Shown: positions 29,042 to 39,164, numbered from the stretch's first letter. The stretch: DNA of 64,000 bases from Paenibacillus xerothermodurans (GCF_002220865.2 NZ_NHRJ02000002.1:124001-188000); one strand, 5' to 3'. A program made the numbers and translations. The notes: generated by a model not told the origin, from the letters alone.

Positions 29042-29121
29042 CCGATATCCGTTAGCCAATTCAGTCAATCCTGGAGGCGGGCGGTGGCTCTGTTGGAGTG
29101 TCGGCTAACGCACGCTATCGG
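29042..29121. repeat. Long inverted repeat upstream of the LplA-like gene
   Basis: Arms CCGATA..CGTTAGCC (29042-29057) and GGCTAACG..TATCGG (29103-29121) face each other across 45 bases. They lie about 195-275 bases upstream of the binding-protein start, in the 320-base gap between it and the AraC regulator. They could be paired activator sites or a structured leader; nothing else was seen in this gap except the terminator. Confidence 0.4.
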
Positions 29122-29131
29122 ATGGCAAAAC

Positions 29132-29169
29132 AAAAAAAGTCTGGTACCCGTTGGCGGCTCCCCAGACTT
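29132..29169 (-). terminator. Terminator of the AraC sensor gene
   Basis: On the minus strand AAGTCTGG / CCAGACTT hairpin followed by TTTTTTT, directly at the stop codon of the AraC-type gene. Confidence 0.88.
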
Positions 29170-31398
29170 TTAAGTTTGCTTCAGCTTGCGATAATCTCCC
29201 GGAGTAACACCGATCACTCTCTTGAACATACGCCCAAAAGACACTGCGTTGGTATAACCAACTCTAACGGCTATCCCATTGATCGATTCATCCGTCAAGT
29301 GCAGTCGATTCTTCGCTTCTTGCATTCGCAGCTGAACCAGAAAATCCACGAAATTGATGCCATACTCGTCCTTAAATAACTGGCTCGCGTACTTGGCACT
29401 AATATCGAACTTCTCACTTAAGTGGATTAACGACAGCTCGGGGTTCGCATAATTCTTTTCGATGTATTCGCGCATGCCTAGCAAAATTTGACGGTGCTTG
29501 CGTGATGACCGGTATAAATGGTAAGTCCGATAAAAACCGGTGAGCTGCCCGGAGAAGGCGGAGGCGAGCTCTTCCCATTGTCCCGCTGTGTTGACCACGG
29601 TGTGTAGACTTCCCACCAACGCTTGGACGTCAGGACCGCTGCGTTCGTGTCCGCAATCCTGAAATTCTGTCTGCAACAGATGAATCCAGTACCGCATAAC
29701 GGCACGTATCTCTTCGTCGGTCAACAGTTCGTCGCGGACATGCTGAAAGATTGCCTCCGTCTCATCCCACCATGTGTCGTTTAACATACGGAAATGCTGC
29801 ACAGACTCCGCGATGCGCAAATAGTATTTGGGCAGCTCCGCACCGGTTCTGGTTGGGCGGCTGAAATAATGAATCAATTTCTCCTCGCCCAACAACAGCT
29901 TGTATTGCAGAGCGTGCAGAGCTTGACGGAAAGAAGTCTGAATACCGTCCAGACCGTGGTGCATTGCTCCTAACGCGATAGTAACGGAAAATTTGAGGTT
30001 CTCAGGCACCCAACGGGAGAACTCGGTCAGCAGCTGTGCGAGTCGCTCTTCTTCGTTATCGCCTGACTTCTCAAATGAGCAGATCAACACCATCCGGTCA
30101 TTGGACAGCCATTCTGCCCACGCATGCCGGTGTTCCTGCTGCACAGATTCATGCACCGCGTTGGTCAGTGCGAACTTCAATAGATTCTGGTCCCGCAGCG
30201 GATACACGGTCTGAAACTCGGAAAACTTGTCAATCTCCATCACTGCAACGACCGCTCGCTGAAACGAATGCGGCAGTTTGAACGATGCTGCGTTGTCCGA
30301 CCACTCGGCCGCGGTGACTGTGCGCTGCCCCTCAAGCAAATCGCGTATGAATTGTTTACGGCGTACGTGGACATCCTCCTGATGCTTCCTCTCATAATCC
30401 ATCGTCTGCTGTGCTAAGCTCTCCAATGCTTTTTCTATAAAAGAGAACTCGTCGTATCCTTTCGTTTTTTGCAGATTGCGCAGCTGATACTGCTGAATCC
30501 GTTCCATGATGAGCTCGACGGGTTTGTAATTTCGTTTAAAAACATACACTGCGGCAATCATACTCGCCACCACAATCAGGGCCGCAATAATAATCCAAAT
30601 GTAGGAGATCACTGACACCCAGCCGAATAACTGTCCGGCACGCAAGCCGCTTTCAAACGTCCAGCCGAGTACGCTTGAGTCCATCAGGCTGCTCATGCTG
30701 CCGGCGTGATTGGCACCGTCGTCCTCCCCCGCCGCATAAAGAACGGTGCCGGACGAATCGCTGATCTTCAACGCGCTAAGCTCCTGATTCAGCATGCCAT
30801 CAACAATGCTCAGCAGCCGTTTAACATCTACGTTCACCACCACCAACCCTTGGCTCCCGAGCGGCAGCGGGGTGCGTTTGCTGAGCGTTATCACCCTCTC
30901 GGCAGGAGTGAGAGAAGAATCTGTGTACATGCGCTGTGGGGACCACGAAGGGTTATAATCCGTGCTCCATGTCTGGCGAATGAATGACTGATCGGTGAAT
31001 CCCCCCGCATTGGAGAGAAAACTTTGGGTGAGCACGCGATCATCATCCGCCCGGTATAAATAGATCGAATGCACGTAGGGATTGTTTTCCACGATCTTCT
31101 GGATCTCATTTGACAGGTAGTACTGAGTGAGCCGCATGTCCTCCGCCGGATTTTTAGTCATGAAATCAGCGATACGGGGGTTTGTTTCTATTTCCTTCAA
31201 CACCCTGCTCTCAATGTCTAACACAGTAGACTGCAGTACATCCACGACATAATTCGTGGAAATCCGATTCGCCTTCTCCGCTTGTTTCATGGAAATCTCG
31301 CTCACCACAAGAAAGGAAATGAAAATGATAGCTGAGATGGTAACCAATAACAGTGGAAAAAATGATAGAAGCATCCGTTTGTACCATGTTCTTTGCAT
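29170..31398 (-). CDS. Membrane-bound AraC-family regulator (YesS-type sensor)
   Basis: 742 residues. TM1 (about 10-33), an extracellular Cache-like sensor region (about 35-250), TM2 (about 255-278), a cytoplasmic linker with a GGDEF-like degenerate middle, and a C-terminal AraC HTH pair (about 640-742: LSLIHLSEKFDISAKYASQL and INGIAVRVGYTNAVSFGRMF). Such one-protein sensors activate the adjacent LplABC-type importers when substrate is present (family knowledge, e.g. YesS and YtdP). Its position directly upstream of the LplA-like gene on the same strand supports that target. Confidence 0.92.
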   Translation of the reverse strand: MQRTWYKRMLLSFFPLLLVTISAIIFISFLVVSEISMKQAEKANRISTNYVVDVLQSTVLDIESRVLKEIETNPRIADFMTKNPAEDMRLTQYYLSNEIQKIVENNPYVHSIYLYRADDDRVLTQSFLSNAGGFTDQSFIRQTWSTDYNPSWSPQRMYTDSSLTPAERVITLSKRTPLPLGSQGLVVVNVDVKRLLSIVDGMLNQELSALKISDSSGTVLYAAGEDDGANHAGSMSSLMDSSVLGWTFESGLRAGQLFGWVSVISYIWIIIAALIVVASMIAAVYVFKRNYKPVELIMERIQQYQLRNLQKTKGYDEFSFIEKALESLAQQTMDYERKHQEDVHVRRKQFIRDLLEGQRTVTAAEWSDNAASFKLPHSFQRAVVAVMEIDKFSEFQTVYPLRDQNLLKFALTNAVHESVQQEHRHAWAEWLSNDRMVLICSFEKSGDNEEERLAQLLTEFSRWVPENLKFSVTIALGAMHHGLDGIQTSFRQALHALQYKLLLGEEKLIHYFSRPTRTGAELPKYYLRIAESVQHFRMLNDTWWDETEAIFQHVRDELLTDEEIRAVMRYWIHLLQTEFQDCGHERSGPDVQALVGSLHTVVNTAGQWEELASAFSGQLTGFYRTYHLYRSSRKHRQILLGMREYIEKNYANPELSLIHLSEKFDISAKYASQLFKDEYGINFVDFLVQLRMQEAKNRLHLTDESINGIAVRVGYTNAVSFGRMFKRVIGVTPGDYRKLKQT

Positions 31399-31419
31399 CT
31401 TTGCACCATCCTTGCATCT

Positions 31420-32358
31420 TCACTGTGCCTGCATTTTGCCGGTGATTAGCTCATGGCTCGCGTGAATCTCTTCTGCCCGGCAAGCAGCTTTTAATTCGTA
31501 CACCTTTACCTCCGCCCGACGGATGATATCCAAAAATTTATCAAAATAACTTAGATCCTTGCTATGTATGTAGGGGCACCAATGGTCGGATAACTCCAGC
31601 GTTTCGTGGATGTGCACACCGAAAACATGGTGTTTGACCCGGTCAAGCTCACCATCAGTGTTGTAGAGCCCCATCCGCTCCATCATCATCGCGTGACCAA
31701 TATCAAACCAGAGCTTCACGCCGCTGCCGTTCAGCCGCTCGCATAAGAGCTCGGCTTCTTGCAGCGTCGGCATCTGATAACACCGCGAACGCGTCTCAAT
31801 ACCTATGGTGACATTCCATCCTTTTCTCGCCGCGTGCTCGCAGGCCTGCTCTAGGCTCTTTTGTATTCGATCCAAGTAATGCGGACTCAAACTTTGCCTG
31901 CGCTCCATCATCGTCTGCCAAAGTGTGCGATAGGCTTCCGAATCCTTGCCTCGTTCGCGATACAGTTGTTTTAGTTCGGCATCAATGTTGCTAGTAAATG
32001 GCACTTCGCCCGGGTGTACAACCACGGCTTTCACGCCGTAACGCTGAGCGTATTCCATCGAACGGAGCAACAGCTCCACCGAGCGGCTGCGCTTCGCTTC
32101 ATCGTCGAAACCAAGCATCACGGAGTCAGTATCGTATTCTTTATCTGTAACGAACGGGAACACATTATGTACGCTGGAAATCCGGATCTCTCCCCGTTCC
32201 ACCATCGGCTCGATCGTAGTCAGCAATTGGTCGTCCACGTTGTAGTTTAACTCCACATTGTGAAAGCCAAGCGACTTAATTTCCTCGATCATGCTCCGCC
32301 CTGCGGTATGGCGTTTGATGTTCCAGCAAGTTGAGAATGAGTAGTCTCCTTTATCCAT
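31420..32358 (-). CDS. Sugar-phosphate isomerase/epimerase-like TIM barrel (AP2Ec)
   Basis: 312 residues with the xylose-isomerase-like fold: VHNVFPF, VVVHPGEVPF, IGIETRSRCYQMP and LWFDIGHAMMMERMG supply the metal-binding Glu, Asp and His residues typical of the family, ending with HIHETLE. Family members isomerise keto-sugars or dehydrate inosose. It lies between the LacI regulator of the inositol region and the AraC sensor, and a LacI-type palindrome (32413-32426) sits in front of it. It could be an IolI-like inosose isomerase, but this is only inferred from position. Confidence 0.8.
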   Translation of the reverse strand: MDKGDYSFSTCWNIKRHTAGRSMIEEIKSLGFHNVELNYNVDDQLLTTIEPMVERGEIRISSVHNVFPFVTDKEYDTDSVMLGFDDEAKRSRSVELLLRSMEYAQRYGVKAVVVHPGEVPFTSNIDAELKQLYRERGKDSEAYRTLWQTMMERRQSLSPHYLDRIQKSLEQACEHAARKGWNVTIGIETRSRCYQMPTLQEAELLCERLNGSGVKLWFDIGHAMMMERMGLYNTDGELDRVKHHVFGVHIHETLELSDHWCPYIHSKDLSYFDKFLDIIRRAEVKVYELKAACRAEEIHASHELITGKMQAQ

Positions 32359-32412
32359 AAAACTAGCCCCCTCCTATTGTTCGGACGCGCGGATGGCGCA
32401 CCACAAGTAAAT

Positions 32413-32426
32413 ATAAAGCGCTTTCA
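32413..32426 (-). promoter_or_regulatory. LacI/CcpA-type palindrome before the isomerase gene
   Basis: TGAAAGCGCTTTAT on the minus strand, with perfect core AAAGCGCTTT; 12 of 14 bases match the cre consensus. It lies about 55 bases ahead of the isomerase start. Confidence 0.45.
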
Positions 32427-32439
32427 AAAATAGCGCAAT

Positions 32440-32480
32440 AGGAACAGAGGCATACACAAGCTACACACCTCTGTTCCTTT
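32440..32480. terminator. Terminator hairpin after the LacI gene
   Basis: Perfect GGAACAGAGG / CCTCTGTTCC arms around 17 bases, four bases after the LacI stop. The T run is better on the plus strand than on the minus strand, so termination of the LacI transcript may be partial. Confidence 0.6.
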
Positions 32481-32483
32481 GTA

Positions 32484-33518
32484 TCACGTAGTCTGGTGAC
32501 CCGTATTAGACGCCCGCGGCGCGGATGTCGACTGCCGTGCGACTAGTTCCGGTTCCAGAACGATCCGCCTGTTTACCGGCGATTGATGTTTTAATTGCTG
32601 CATCAGCAGCTCGACGACGGTTTTACACATCACATCCGTCGGCTGCGCCACTGTGGTTAATGGTGGATCCGCGACGGCGGCAAGAATGGTGTTGTCGAAG
32701 CCGACGATAGATAAATCCTCAGGTACGCGAATGCTTAAATCCTTTGCAGCCTGCAGAGCCCCAATGGCGAGCAAATCATTGCAGCAAAAGATCGCGGTAG
32801 GCGCTTCTTCGCACTGGAGCAGCTCCATAGCCTTATATTTACCGTCCTTGATCAGTGCGTCACCGCTATACTTCACCAGGTCATCGGGCAATGAAAGTCC
32901 GGCCTCCACCAACGTGTGCCGCACCCCCCGTATCCGTTCCAGACTGCTGCGCACTCTCGACCGCTCCGCCACTACAGCTATGTGTGTATGCCCTAAAGCC
33001 AGCAGATGGCGGGCCGCCGCCGCGCCGCCGGCAAAATCATTGGCAACGACGGTGGTCACGTCCATGTTCGGCGTCTCGCGGGCGATCATAGCGGTAGGCA
33101 TTCCCTTAGACAGCAGCGGAGCCAACATCTGCGTATCTTGGATCCCGGTACCGATAATAACGGCGTCGACACTTTTTTGCTGCAGAAGCGTTAAGTACCG
33201 TTCCAGCCGGTCATCCTTGTTATCCGTGCTGCAAATCATGAGGCTGTAACCGAGGCCGTGCACTTGATCCTCAACCGCTCTAGCTATTTCCGCAAAGAAG
33301 GGATTGGATATGTCCGGTACGAGCAGCCCCAGAGTGTATGTTTTTTTGCCGGTCAATGCTGCTGCAATCACGCTCGGCTGAAAGTTGAGCTTCGCCATCA
33401 CGCGAAAAATTTCGTTGCGGCGTTCCTCGCTGATTTTTCCTTTTCCGTTAAGAACTTGGGAAACTGCGGCTATAGATACACCCGCCTCCCGCGCGACATC
33501 ATATATGGTTGCTCTCAT
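32484..33518 (-). CDS. LacI-family transcriptional regulator (inositol region)
   Basis: 344 residues. The helix-turn-helix at the N-terminus (IYDVAREAGVSIAAVSQVLN) and the hinge helix (FQPSVIAAALTGKK) are typical; a periplasmic-binding-like effector domain follows (TLGLLVPDISNPFFAEI). It is the last gene after iolB in the inositol operon, with about 90 bases between. B. subtilis uses the DeoR-type IolR, so a LacI-type protein here would be a replacement. The tandem palindromes at 41989-42021 are the kind of site a LacI protein binds (inference). Confidence 0.9.
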   Translation of the reverse strand: MRATIYDVAREAGVSIAAVSQVLNGKGKISEERRNEIFRVMAKLNFQPSVIAAALTGKKTYTLGLLVPDISNPFFAEIARAVEDQVHGLGYSLMICSTDNKDDRLERYLTLLQQKSVDAVIIGTGIQDTQMLAPLLSKGMPTAMIARETPNMDVTTVVANDFAGGAAAARHLLALGHTHIAVVAERSRVRSSLERIRGVRHTLVEAGLSLPDDLVKYSGDALIKDGKYKAMELLQCEEAPTAIFCCNDLLAIGALQAAKDLSIRVPEDLSIVGFDNTILAAVADPPLTTVAQPTDVMCKTVVELLMQQLKHQSPVNRRIVLEPELVARQSTSAPRASNTGHQTT

Positions 33519-33608
33519 CGTTCATCCCCGCCCGTGTTTGCTTATGAAAGTCCGTTTAGCTGCTTCTATTATGATGACACGGAGATAAAGTTGCAACCTG
33601 GTCATTGC

Positions 33609-34430
33609 CTACCGGCTCGTATGAGACGCTGTCATAATCCATTCATGGTCCGGATCATTGTGAAATTTCCAGGTGCGTTTCGGACCCGCCATTACATTCA
33701 AGTAGTAGACGTCATAGCCTGGAGGCGCGGACACAGGATGGTAGCCTTCAGGCACCAACACCGCCTCGCCATCTTTCACAACAAGCGTCTCATCTAGCGA
33801 GCGGTCGTCGGTGTAAACTCTCTGCAGCGCGAAACCTTGGTCAGGCTGCACGCGGAAGTAGTACGTTTCCTCCAACATGGATTCATCCGGGAGCGAGTCA
33901 CGGTCATGTTTATGCGGCGGATAACTGGACCAATGTCCGTTCGGCGTAAACACTTCCACAACAAGCAAGCTGTCGGCCGGCTCGTTCTCAGGCAGTATAT
34001 TATGCACTTGGCGTTCGATGCTGCCGGCGCCCCTGATCTCCGCACCCACCTGTTCCGGAGCAATTAACCTTGCAGAGTGGTTGCCACGACCAGGCGCTGC
34101 GCACACGGCGACCTCCAGCTGCGTTAGTGCATGAATGTCGTATTTGTCACCGTTGGGCACATATACCGAATACGGCGGAGTGCGTTCAAACACGCTCATG
34201 CGTTTTCCAATGCCGCACCATTCCCCGTTCTTTGTCGAGACATCTGCTATTCCGCTTAATATCACGAGGCAAATTTCCTGCGAGCCGGTCTCCCTAGACA
34301 ATTGTTGGCCCTCACTGAGTCGCAGCAATTCGAAGCCGACATACTCCCATCCAGCCGACTCCGGCGTGATCGACAGAACTCTGCCTTCGCCATCCGGGTC
34401 CGGGTGTGGTCTAACAATAAGTTTCGTCAT
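33609..34430 (-). CDS. iolB: 5-deoxy-glucuronate isomerase
   Basis: 273 residues, normal length. Cupin-type isomerase converting 5-deoxyglucuronate to 5-dehydro-2-deoxygluconate in myo-inositol breakdown. Recognisable stretches are VEVFTPNGHWSSYPPHKHD, with the metal-binding His pair, ETYYFRVQPDQGF, and VPEGYHPVSAPPGYDVYYLN near the end. It follows iolG by 25 bases. Confidence 0.95.
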   Translation of the reverse strand: MTKLIVRPHPDPDGEGRVLSITPESAGWEYVGFELLRLSEGQQLSRETGSQEICLVILSGIADVSTKNGEWCGIGKRMSVFERTPPYSVYVPNGDKYDIHALTQLEVAVCAAPGRGNHSARLIAPEQVGAEIRGAGSIERQVHNILPENEPADSLLVVEVFTPNGHWSSYPPHKHDRDSLPDESMLEETYYFRVQPDQGFALQRVYTDDRSLDETLVVKDGEAVLVPEGYHPVSAPPGYDVYYLNVMAGPKRTWKFHNDPDHEWIMTASHTSR

Positions 34431-34455
34431 AGCGCAAATCTCCTCGCACGATTAT

Positions 34456-35499
34456 TCATTCGCCGGCTGACGCTTGTTCCAACTGCGCACCGATTTCCGC
34501 GAGCTTCACAGGCCGGCCCAAACGGTGTGAGAGCTTCGCGGCTGAAGCAATACGCTCGGCCTGTAGTCCGTCGCCGCCGTCCACCGGGACCGGCTTACCG
34601 CTGACAAGGCAGTCGACAAAAATGCGTGTCTCCTCCATATATGCTTCACTGTAACGTTCAAGAAAAAAGTACAATGGCTTCTCGCGCACAATGCCTTCGG
34701 CCGTACTAAGTTCCGCCGTGTTGGGATGGTCGTTTGCTATGGACACGCTGCCTTTGGTGCCGAACACCTCCACGCGTTGATCGTACCCATAGACCGCCCG
34801 GCGACTGTTGTCTATTACGCCAAGTGCGCCATTGCTGAAGCGGAGCGTGACGACCGCCGTGTCTATATCGCCGTGCTCGGCAAACACGGGATCAATCAGC
34901 ACGCCTCCCTGTGCGTAGACTTCCTCCACCTCGCTGCCGCAAACGTAGCGGGCAATGTCAAAGTCGTGGATCATCATATCCATGAAAATGCCGCCCGAAG
35001 CTCTAATATAATCGTTATGCGGCGGATTCGGGTCGCGCGAGGTGATTTTCACGATATGGGGTTCCCCGATCGCTCCCGCCAGGACATGCTCACGTACCCG
35101 TTTAAAGTTATGGTCAAAGCGGCGGTTGAACCCGACCTGCAGCTGCACGCCAGCACGGCGAACTGCCTGCAGCGCTTCTTCGGTCTGCGCGATGTCCATG
35201 CTGACAGGTTTTTCACAGAAAATGTGCTTGCCAGCTTGCGCCGCGCGTGTAATCAACGGAACATGCGTGTCCGTAGATGAACAGATGTAAATCGCGGCGA
35301 TGTCAGGGTGATTAATCACGGCACTGGCATCCTGCGTCACGCTATGAATCCCTCTCTGAGCAGCCCACGCGAGCAGCTCCGGTCCGGCAAAAAGGTCGCC
35401 GATAGCGGCGACTTCCACCTGAGGCAGCCGTAATAAATTATCTATGTGTATTTTGCCGATTCTGCCTGCTCCGATCACTCCGATTTTGACCCGTTCCAT
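34456..35499 (-). CDS. iolG: Inositol 2-dehydrogenase
   Basis: 347 residues, Gfo/Idh/MocA fold. The Rossmann motif IGVIGAGRIGKIH (7-19), the EKPVSMD motif with catalytic Lys (about 96), and DMMIHDFDIARYVCG with the Asp/His pair are those of IolG. It oxidises myo-inositol to scyllo-inosose with NAD, the first step of the pathway. Its ATG overlaps the stop of the aldolase gene by one base, so they are coupled. Confidence 0.92.
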   Translation of the reverse strand: MERVKIGVIGAGRIGKIHIDNLLRLPQVEVAAIGDLFAGPELLAWAAQRGIHSVTQDASAVINHPDIAAIYICSSTDTHVPLITRAAQAGKHIFCEKPVSMDIAQTEEALQAVRRAGVQLQVGFNRRFDHNFKRVREHVLAGAIGEPHIVKITSRDPNPPHNDYIRASGGIFMDMMIHDFDIARYVCGSEVEEVYAQGGVLIDPVFAEHGDIDTAVVTLRFSNGALGVIDNSRRAVYGYDQRVEVFGTKGSVSIANDHPNTAELSTAEGIVREKPLYFFLERYSEAYMEETRIFVDCLVSGKPVPVDGGDGLQAERIASAAKLSHRLGRPVKLAEIGAQLEQASAGE

Positions 35500-36374
35500 T
35501 AGTTGTCCCCTCCAGCTTTTCCGGAGCTGCCGAACAGCCGGATTTTCGCTTTCACCGATTGCTTCACTGCTTCCCGCGCCGGCACCAGATAGCTGCGCGG
35601 ATCATAGGCCTCCGGATGGTCGTGGAGATAGCTTCGAATGGCCGCCGTGCATGCCATTTGATTGTCTGTGTTCACATTGATCTTGGCGGTGCCGCACGAG
35701 ATGGCCTGCCTGAGCTCGTCGTCCGGAAGGCCGCTGCCGCCATGCAGCACCAGTGGCAAGCCTGTGAGTCTGCGAATCTCATCCATGCGCTCGAAGCCCA
35801 GTCTGGGTTGGCCGCGATACGGCCCATGCACCGAGCCAAGCGCCGGCGCCAGACAATCGATTCCCGTGGCTTGCACCAGCTGCACGCATTCCGCCGGCAC
35901 AGCGTACATGCCCTCCGCGTCGTCGACCACCAGATCGTCCTCCCTGCCGGTGATCCGGCCCAGCTCGGCTTCGACGGTGGCGCCAAGTGCGTGGGCGGCC
36001 TGAGTGACGCAAGCGGTGATGTGGATGTTCTCCTCCAGCGCGTGATGCGATGCGTCGATCATTACCGAGGTAAAGCCGGCGTGGAGCGCGTGAATGCAGA
36101 GTTCGTAGGTGGAGCCGTGGTCCAGGTGCAATGCGACCGGAACAGTAATGCGATAATGCTCCACCAAAGCATTCACCATACCCGCAATGCAGGGCAGCCC
36201 GCCCATATATGGAATGTACGCCTCGCTCACTCCGAGTATTACCGGGGCCTCTTCTTCCTGCGCTCCCAGCAGGATAGCTTGGGCAAACTCAAGATTGTTT
36301 AAATTGAACTGCCCCACCGCGTAGCGTCCTGCCAACGCCTGATTCAGCATTTCCTTCATTGACACGAGTGCCAT
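35499..36374 (-). CDS. iolJ: Class II aldolase, 6-phospho-5-dehydro-2-deoxy-D-gluconate aldolase
   Basis: 291 residues, class II fructose-bisphosphate-aldolase fold. The zinc ligands are visible in [12 protein letters not shown] and [14 protein letters not shown], and [23 protein letters not shown] and NVNTDNQMA complete the active site. By position between iolA and iolG it is IolJ, splitting the phosphorylated product into DHAP and malonate semialdehyde. A generic FbaA cannot be excluded by sequence alone but the operon argues against it. Confidence 0.9.
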   Translation of the reverse strand: MALVSMKEMLNQALAGRYAVGQFNLNNLEFAQAILLGAQEEEAPVILGVSEAYIPYMGGLPCIAGMVNALVEHYRITVPVALHLDHGSTYELCIHALHAGFTSVMIDASHHALEENIHITACVTQAAHALGATVEAELGRITGREDDLVVDDAEGMYAVPAECVQLVQATGIDCLAPALGSVHGPYRGQPRLGFERMDEIRRLTGLPLVLHGGSGLPDDELRQAISCGTAKINVNTDNQMACTAAIRSYLHDHPEAYDPRSYLVPAREAVKQSVKAKIRLFGSSGKAGGDN

Positions 36375-36509
36375 GTTTCCATCTCCTTTGGTCGGCTTTG
36401 GTTATAGCACCCCGCCAGCTTCTAAAGGCCGCTGTTATCTCGATGATAAAGTCTGCCAGCCGCTGAGACCCTTGCCATCTTAAATGACCCGTTCTAACAG
36501 CCGCTGAAG

Positions 36510-37955
36510 CTACCAGCGCGCTGTGACCATCTTTTTGCGGGTATAAAACTCCACGCCATCAGCACCGTTTGCATGCAGGTCGCCATAGAATGACTTCTTC
36601 CAGCCGGAAAACGGGAAGAACGCCATTGGCGCGGGCACGCCAAGGTTCACACCCAACATGCCGGCATCAATCGTCTCCCGGAATTGCCGCACGCTGCTGC
36701 CGCTCTGTGTAAAAATGCAGGCCCCGTTCGCGAATTCCGATCGGTTTGCCATCTCTACCGCTTCCGCTAGCGTGTCGGCTCTGATGACGGATAGTACGGG
36801 AGCAAAAATCTCGTCCTCCCAGATTTTCATTCCGCATTTTACTTGGTCAAAGATGGTGGCCCCGACAAAATATCCATTATTCATAGCTGCGCTGTCTTTT
36901 CTGCCATCACGGCACAGCAGGGCCCCCTCTTTTTCACCGGTTTCGATGTATTTGAGCGTACGTTCCTTGTGCGCTTCACGTATCACCGGACCAAGGAATA
37001 CGCCGTCATCAAGTCCGTTACCAATGGCCAGCTGATCCGCCGCTGCCACCAGCTTATTCACCAGAGTATCGCCGATCTCGCCAACCGCGACCACGACGGA
37101 GCAGGCCATGCAGCGTTCACCGGCGGATCCGAACGCGGCGTTGATAATTTCTTTCACTGCCAGATCGAGATCGGCATCAGGCATCACTATCGAATGGTTC
37201 TTAGCACCGGCCAGAGCCTGGACGCGTTTGCCGGTCGCCGCAGCGGTTTTGTACACATATTCAGCCACGGGCTGGGAGCCGACGAACGAAATTGCCTTCA
37301 CATCGTTGTGCTCGAGCAATCCGTTAACCACATCATGGGCGCCGTGCACTACGTTCAGCACCCCGTCCGGCAGACCCGCCTCTCGAAACAGCTCGGCCAG
37401 CCGGTTCGCGAGAAGCGGCGTACGCTCCGACGGCTTCAGCACGAAAGTGTTACCACACGCTATGGCAAGCGGAAACATCCAACAGGGTACCATCATGGGG
37501 AAATTGAATGGAGTGATGCCGCCGACCACGCCCACCGGGTAACGATACATGCCGGATTCGAGATTGGACGCGATATCCGGCAGCTGTTTGCCCATCATCA
37601 GCGTTGGGGCTCCGGCAGCAAATTCCACGCATTCTATCCCTCGCAGCACCTCGCCGTGCGCTTCGTTATAGCTTTTGCCGTTTTCTCTGGTGACTAGCTG
37701 AGCAAGCTCCTCCCAATGGTCAACCAGCAGCTGCTGATATTTAAACAGGACACGAGCACGCCGTGGCACCGGCGTGCCACTCCACATCGGTAACGCTGCT
37801 TTTGCCGTTTGAACAGCACGATCTACGTCCTCTTTTGTTGAATAAGGCACATACGCCAAAATTTCCTCCGTCGCCGGATTGAACACTGGCTCGTTATGCG
37901 AAGCCGACGATTCGGCCCATGTGCCGCCGATCCAGTTTTTTAGAGCTTGTGGCAT
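36510..37955 (-). CDS. iolA: Methylmalonate/malonate-semialdehyde dehydrogenase (CoA-acylating)
   Basis: 481 residues, the usual length of MmsA/IolA. The catalytic cysteine lies in [14 protein letters not shown] (about 280), the NAD site in [13 protein letters not shown], and the C-terminus has [18 protein letters not shown] as in this subgroup. It converts malonate semialdehyde to acetyl-CoA and CO2 with NAD and CoA, the last inositol step. The ribosome site is GAGGAGGAG. It lies 190 bases after iolC and 135 before iolJ, looser spacing than the rest of the operon. Confidence 0.93.
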   Translation of the reverse strand: MPQALKNWIGGTWAESSASHNEPVFNPATEEILAYVPYSTKEDVDRAVQTAKAALPMWSGTPVPRRARVLFKYQQLLVDHWEELAQLVTRENGKSYNEAHGEVLRGIECVEFAAGAPTLMMGKQLPDIASNLESGMYRYPVGVVGGITPFNFPMMVPCWMFPLAIACGNTFVLKPSERTPLLANRLAELFREAGLPDGVLNVVHGAHDVVNGLLEHNDVKAISFVGSQPVAEYVYKTAAATGKRVQALAGAKNHSIVMPDADLDLAVKEIINAAFGSAGERCMACSVVVAVGEIGDTLVNKLVAAADQLAIGNGLDDGVFLGPVIREAHKERTLKYIETGEKEGALLCRDGRKDSAAMNNGYFVGATIFDQVKCGMKIWEDEIFAPVLSVIRADTLAEAVEMANRSEFANGACIFTQSGSSVRQFRETIDAGMLGVNLGVPAPMAFFPFSGWKKSFYGDLHANGADGVEFYTRKKMVTARW

Positions 37956-38146
37956 GCTGCAGTTCTCCTCCTCTTCGATATTCCGTTTCTAACAAGCGTG
38001 TCGCCGCCTGAGCTATGGCCATAGCACGTCGTCCGAGCGAAACTCCATGTGACGCTTCATTTGTAGTGCGTTATCGGAGGCCCACCGTATGCCCCGCAGA
38101 GCTTCCAAATCCGTTCGGTGCAGTAAATCCGCGCCACGACGAGGAC

Positions 38147-39157
38147 TTAGGAAGCCGTGATTTCACCGCGGCTGCACCGTTCGATGTAATCATGAACGTC
38201 AGCCGCAGCCGGCATGGCGTCGGAGCAGCTGTGACTAGAAATAACAATGCATGCGGCGGCACTGCCGAACTCCATGCTCTTTTCCAACGTCCAGCCCTGC
38301 ATAACTCCATACAAGAAGCCTGCCGCATAAGAGTCCCCCGCACCAAACGTCTTCACCACTTTGGCGGGGAAGCTTTGTGCGCGGTGTCCCACACCATCCT
38401 GTGTGTATGCGATGGAGCCTTCCTTCCCATGCTTGATAATGACGATTTTCGCCGAATGATCAAACCATTTTGATGCCGTCACATGGTCGCTGCGCTCCGG
38501 ATTTTGCTCGAAACGCTCCATCATGTCGAACTCTTCCCTCGTACCCAGGATGATGTCGCATTTTTCGGCCGCCAGATTGTAATATGCAGCCGTTTCCTCC
38601 GGCGAAGTCCAAGTGTACGGCCGGTAGTCGAGGTCGAATGCGATCACGGCGCCGTGCTTTTTTGCGTAATACAATGCCTGAAACACAGCTTCTCTCGACG
38701 GACTAGCCGCCAATGCCGTGCCAGAGATAAGCAGAACCTTGGTTTGAGCGATCAAGTCCTCGCTTACTTCCTCGGGCGTCAATTTCAGATCGGCGGCGTT
38801 TTCCCGGTACATGAGTATACTGCAATCCGTTGGGCTCTTGATTTCGGTAAAAGCAAGCCCCGTGAGCGCGCCTGTGCGGTCGGTGATGACATTCCTCGTA
38901 TCTATTGCGTTGCGCTGCAAATAAGAGGCGATGAACCGCCCCATCTGATCGTCAGCGATTTTCCCGATAAAAGCTGTCTTCATCCCGAAGCGAGACATGC
39001 CGATCGTGATGTTCGCGGGAGATCCACCGACGTATTTCGTGAACGTCATCGTCTCCTCCATCGGACGGTTAATTTCATTGGCGTTCAAGTCAATACACAG
39101 CCTGCCGATCGCAACAAAGTCGAACTGCTTGCCGGACGGAAAAGAAACATAGCTCAT
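38147..39157 (-). CDS. iolC: 5-dehydro-2-deoxygluconokinase
   Basis: 336 residues, PfkB/ribokinase-family sugar kinase. The N-terminal GGSPANITIGMSRFG and C-terminal GAGDSYAAGFLYG (with the catalytic Asp of GAGD) are the two PfkB signatures. It phosphorylates 5-dehydro-2-deoxygluconate. The start follows iolE by seven bases. The typical IolC features FDFVAIGRLCIDLNANEI and DLDYRPYTW are present. Confidence 0.94.
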   Translation of the reverse strand: MSYVSFPSGKQFDFVAIGRLCIDLNANEINRPMEETMTFTKYVGGSPANITIGMSRFGMKTAFIGKIADDQMGRFIASYLQRNAIDTRNVITDRTGALTGLAFTEIKSPTDCSILMYRENAADLKLTPEEVSEDLIAQTKVLLISGTALAASPSREAVFQALYYAKKHGAVIAFDLDYRPYTWTSPEETAAYYNLAAEKCDIILGTREEFDMMERFEQNPERSDHVTASKWFDHSAKIVIIKHGKEGSIAYTQDGVGHRAQSFPAKVVKTFGAGDSYAAGFLYGVMQGWTLEKSMEFGSAAACIVISSHSCSDAMPAAADVHDYIERCSRGEITAS

Positions 39158-39164
39158 AAGCCGC

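Noticed and set aside
38012-38025. Perfect palindrome GCTATGGCCATAGC between iolC and iolA
   Set aside because: Too short to separate from chance, with no second copy nearby; not counted as an operator or terminator.
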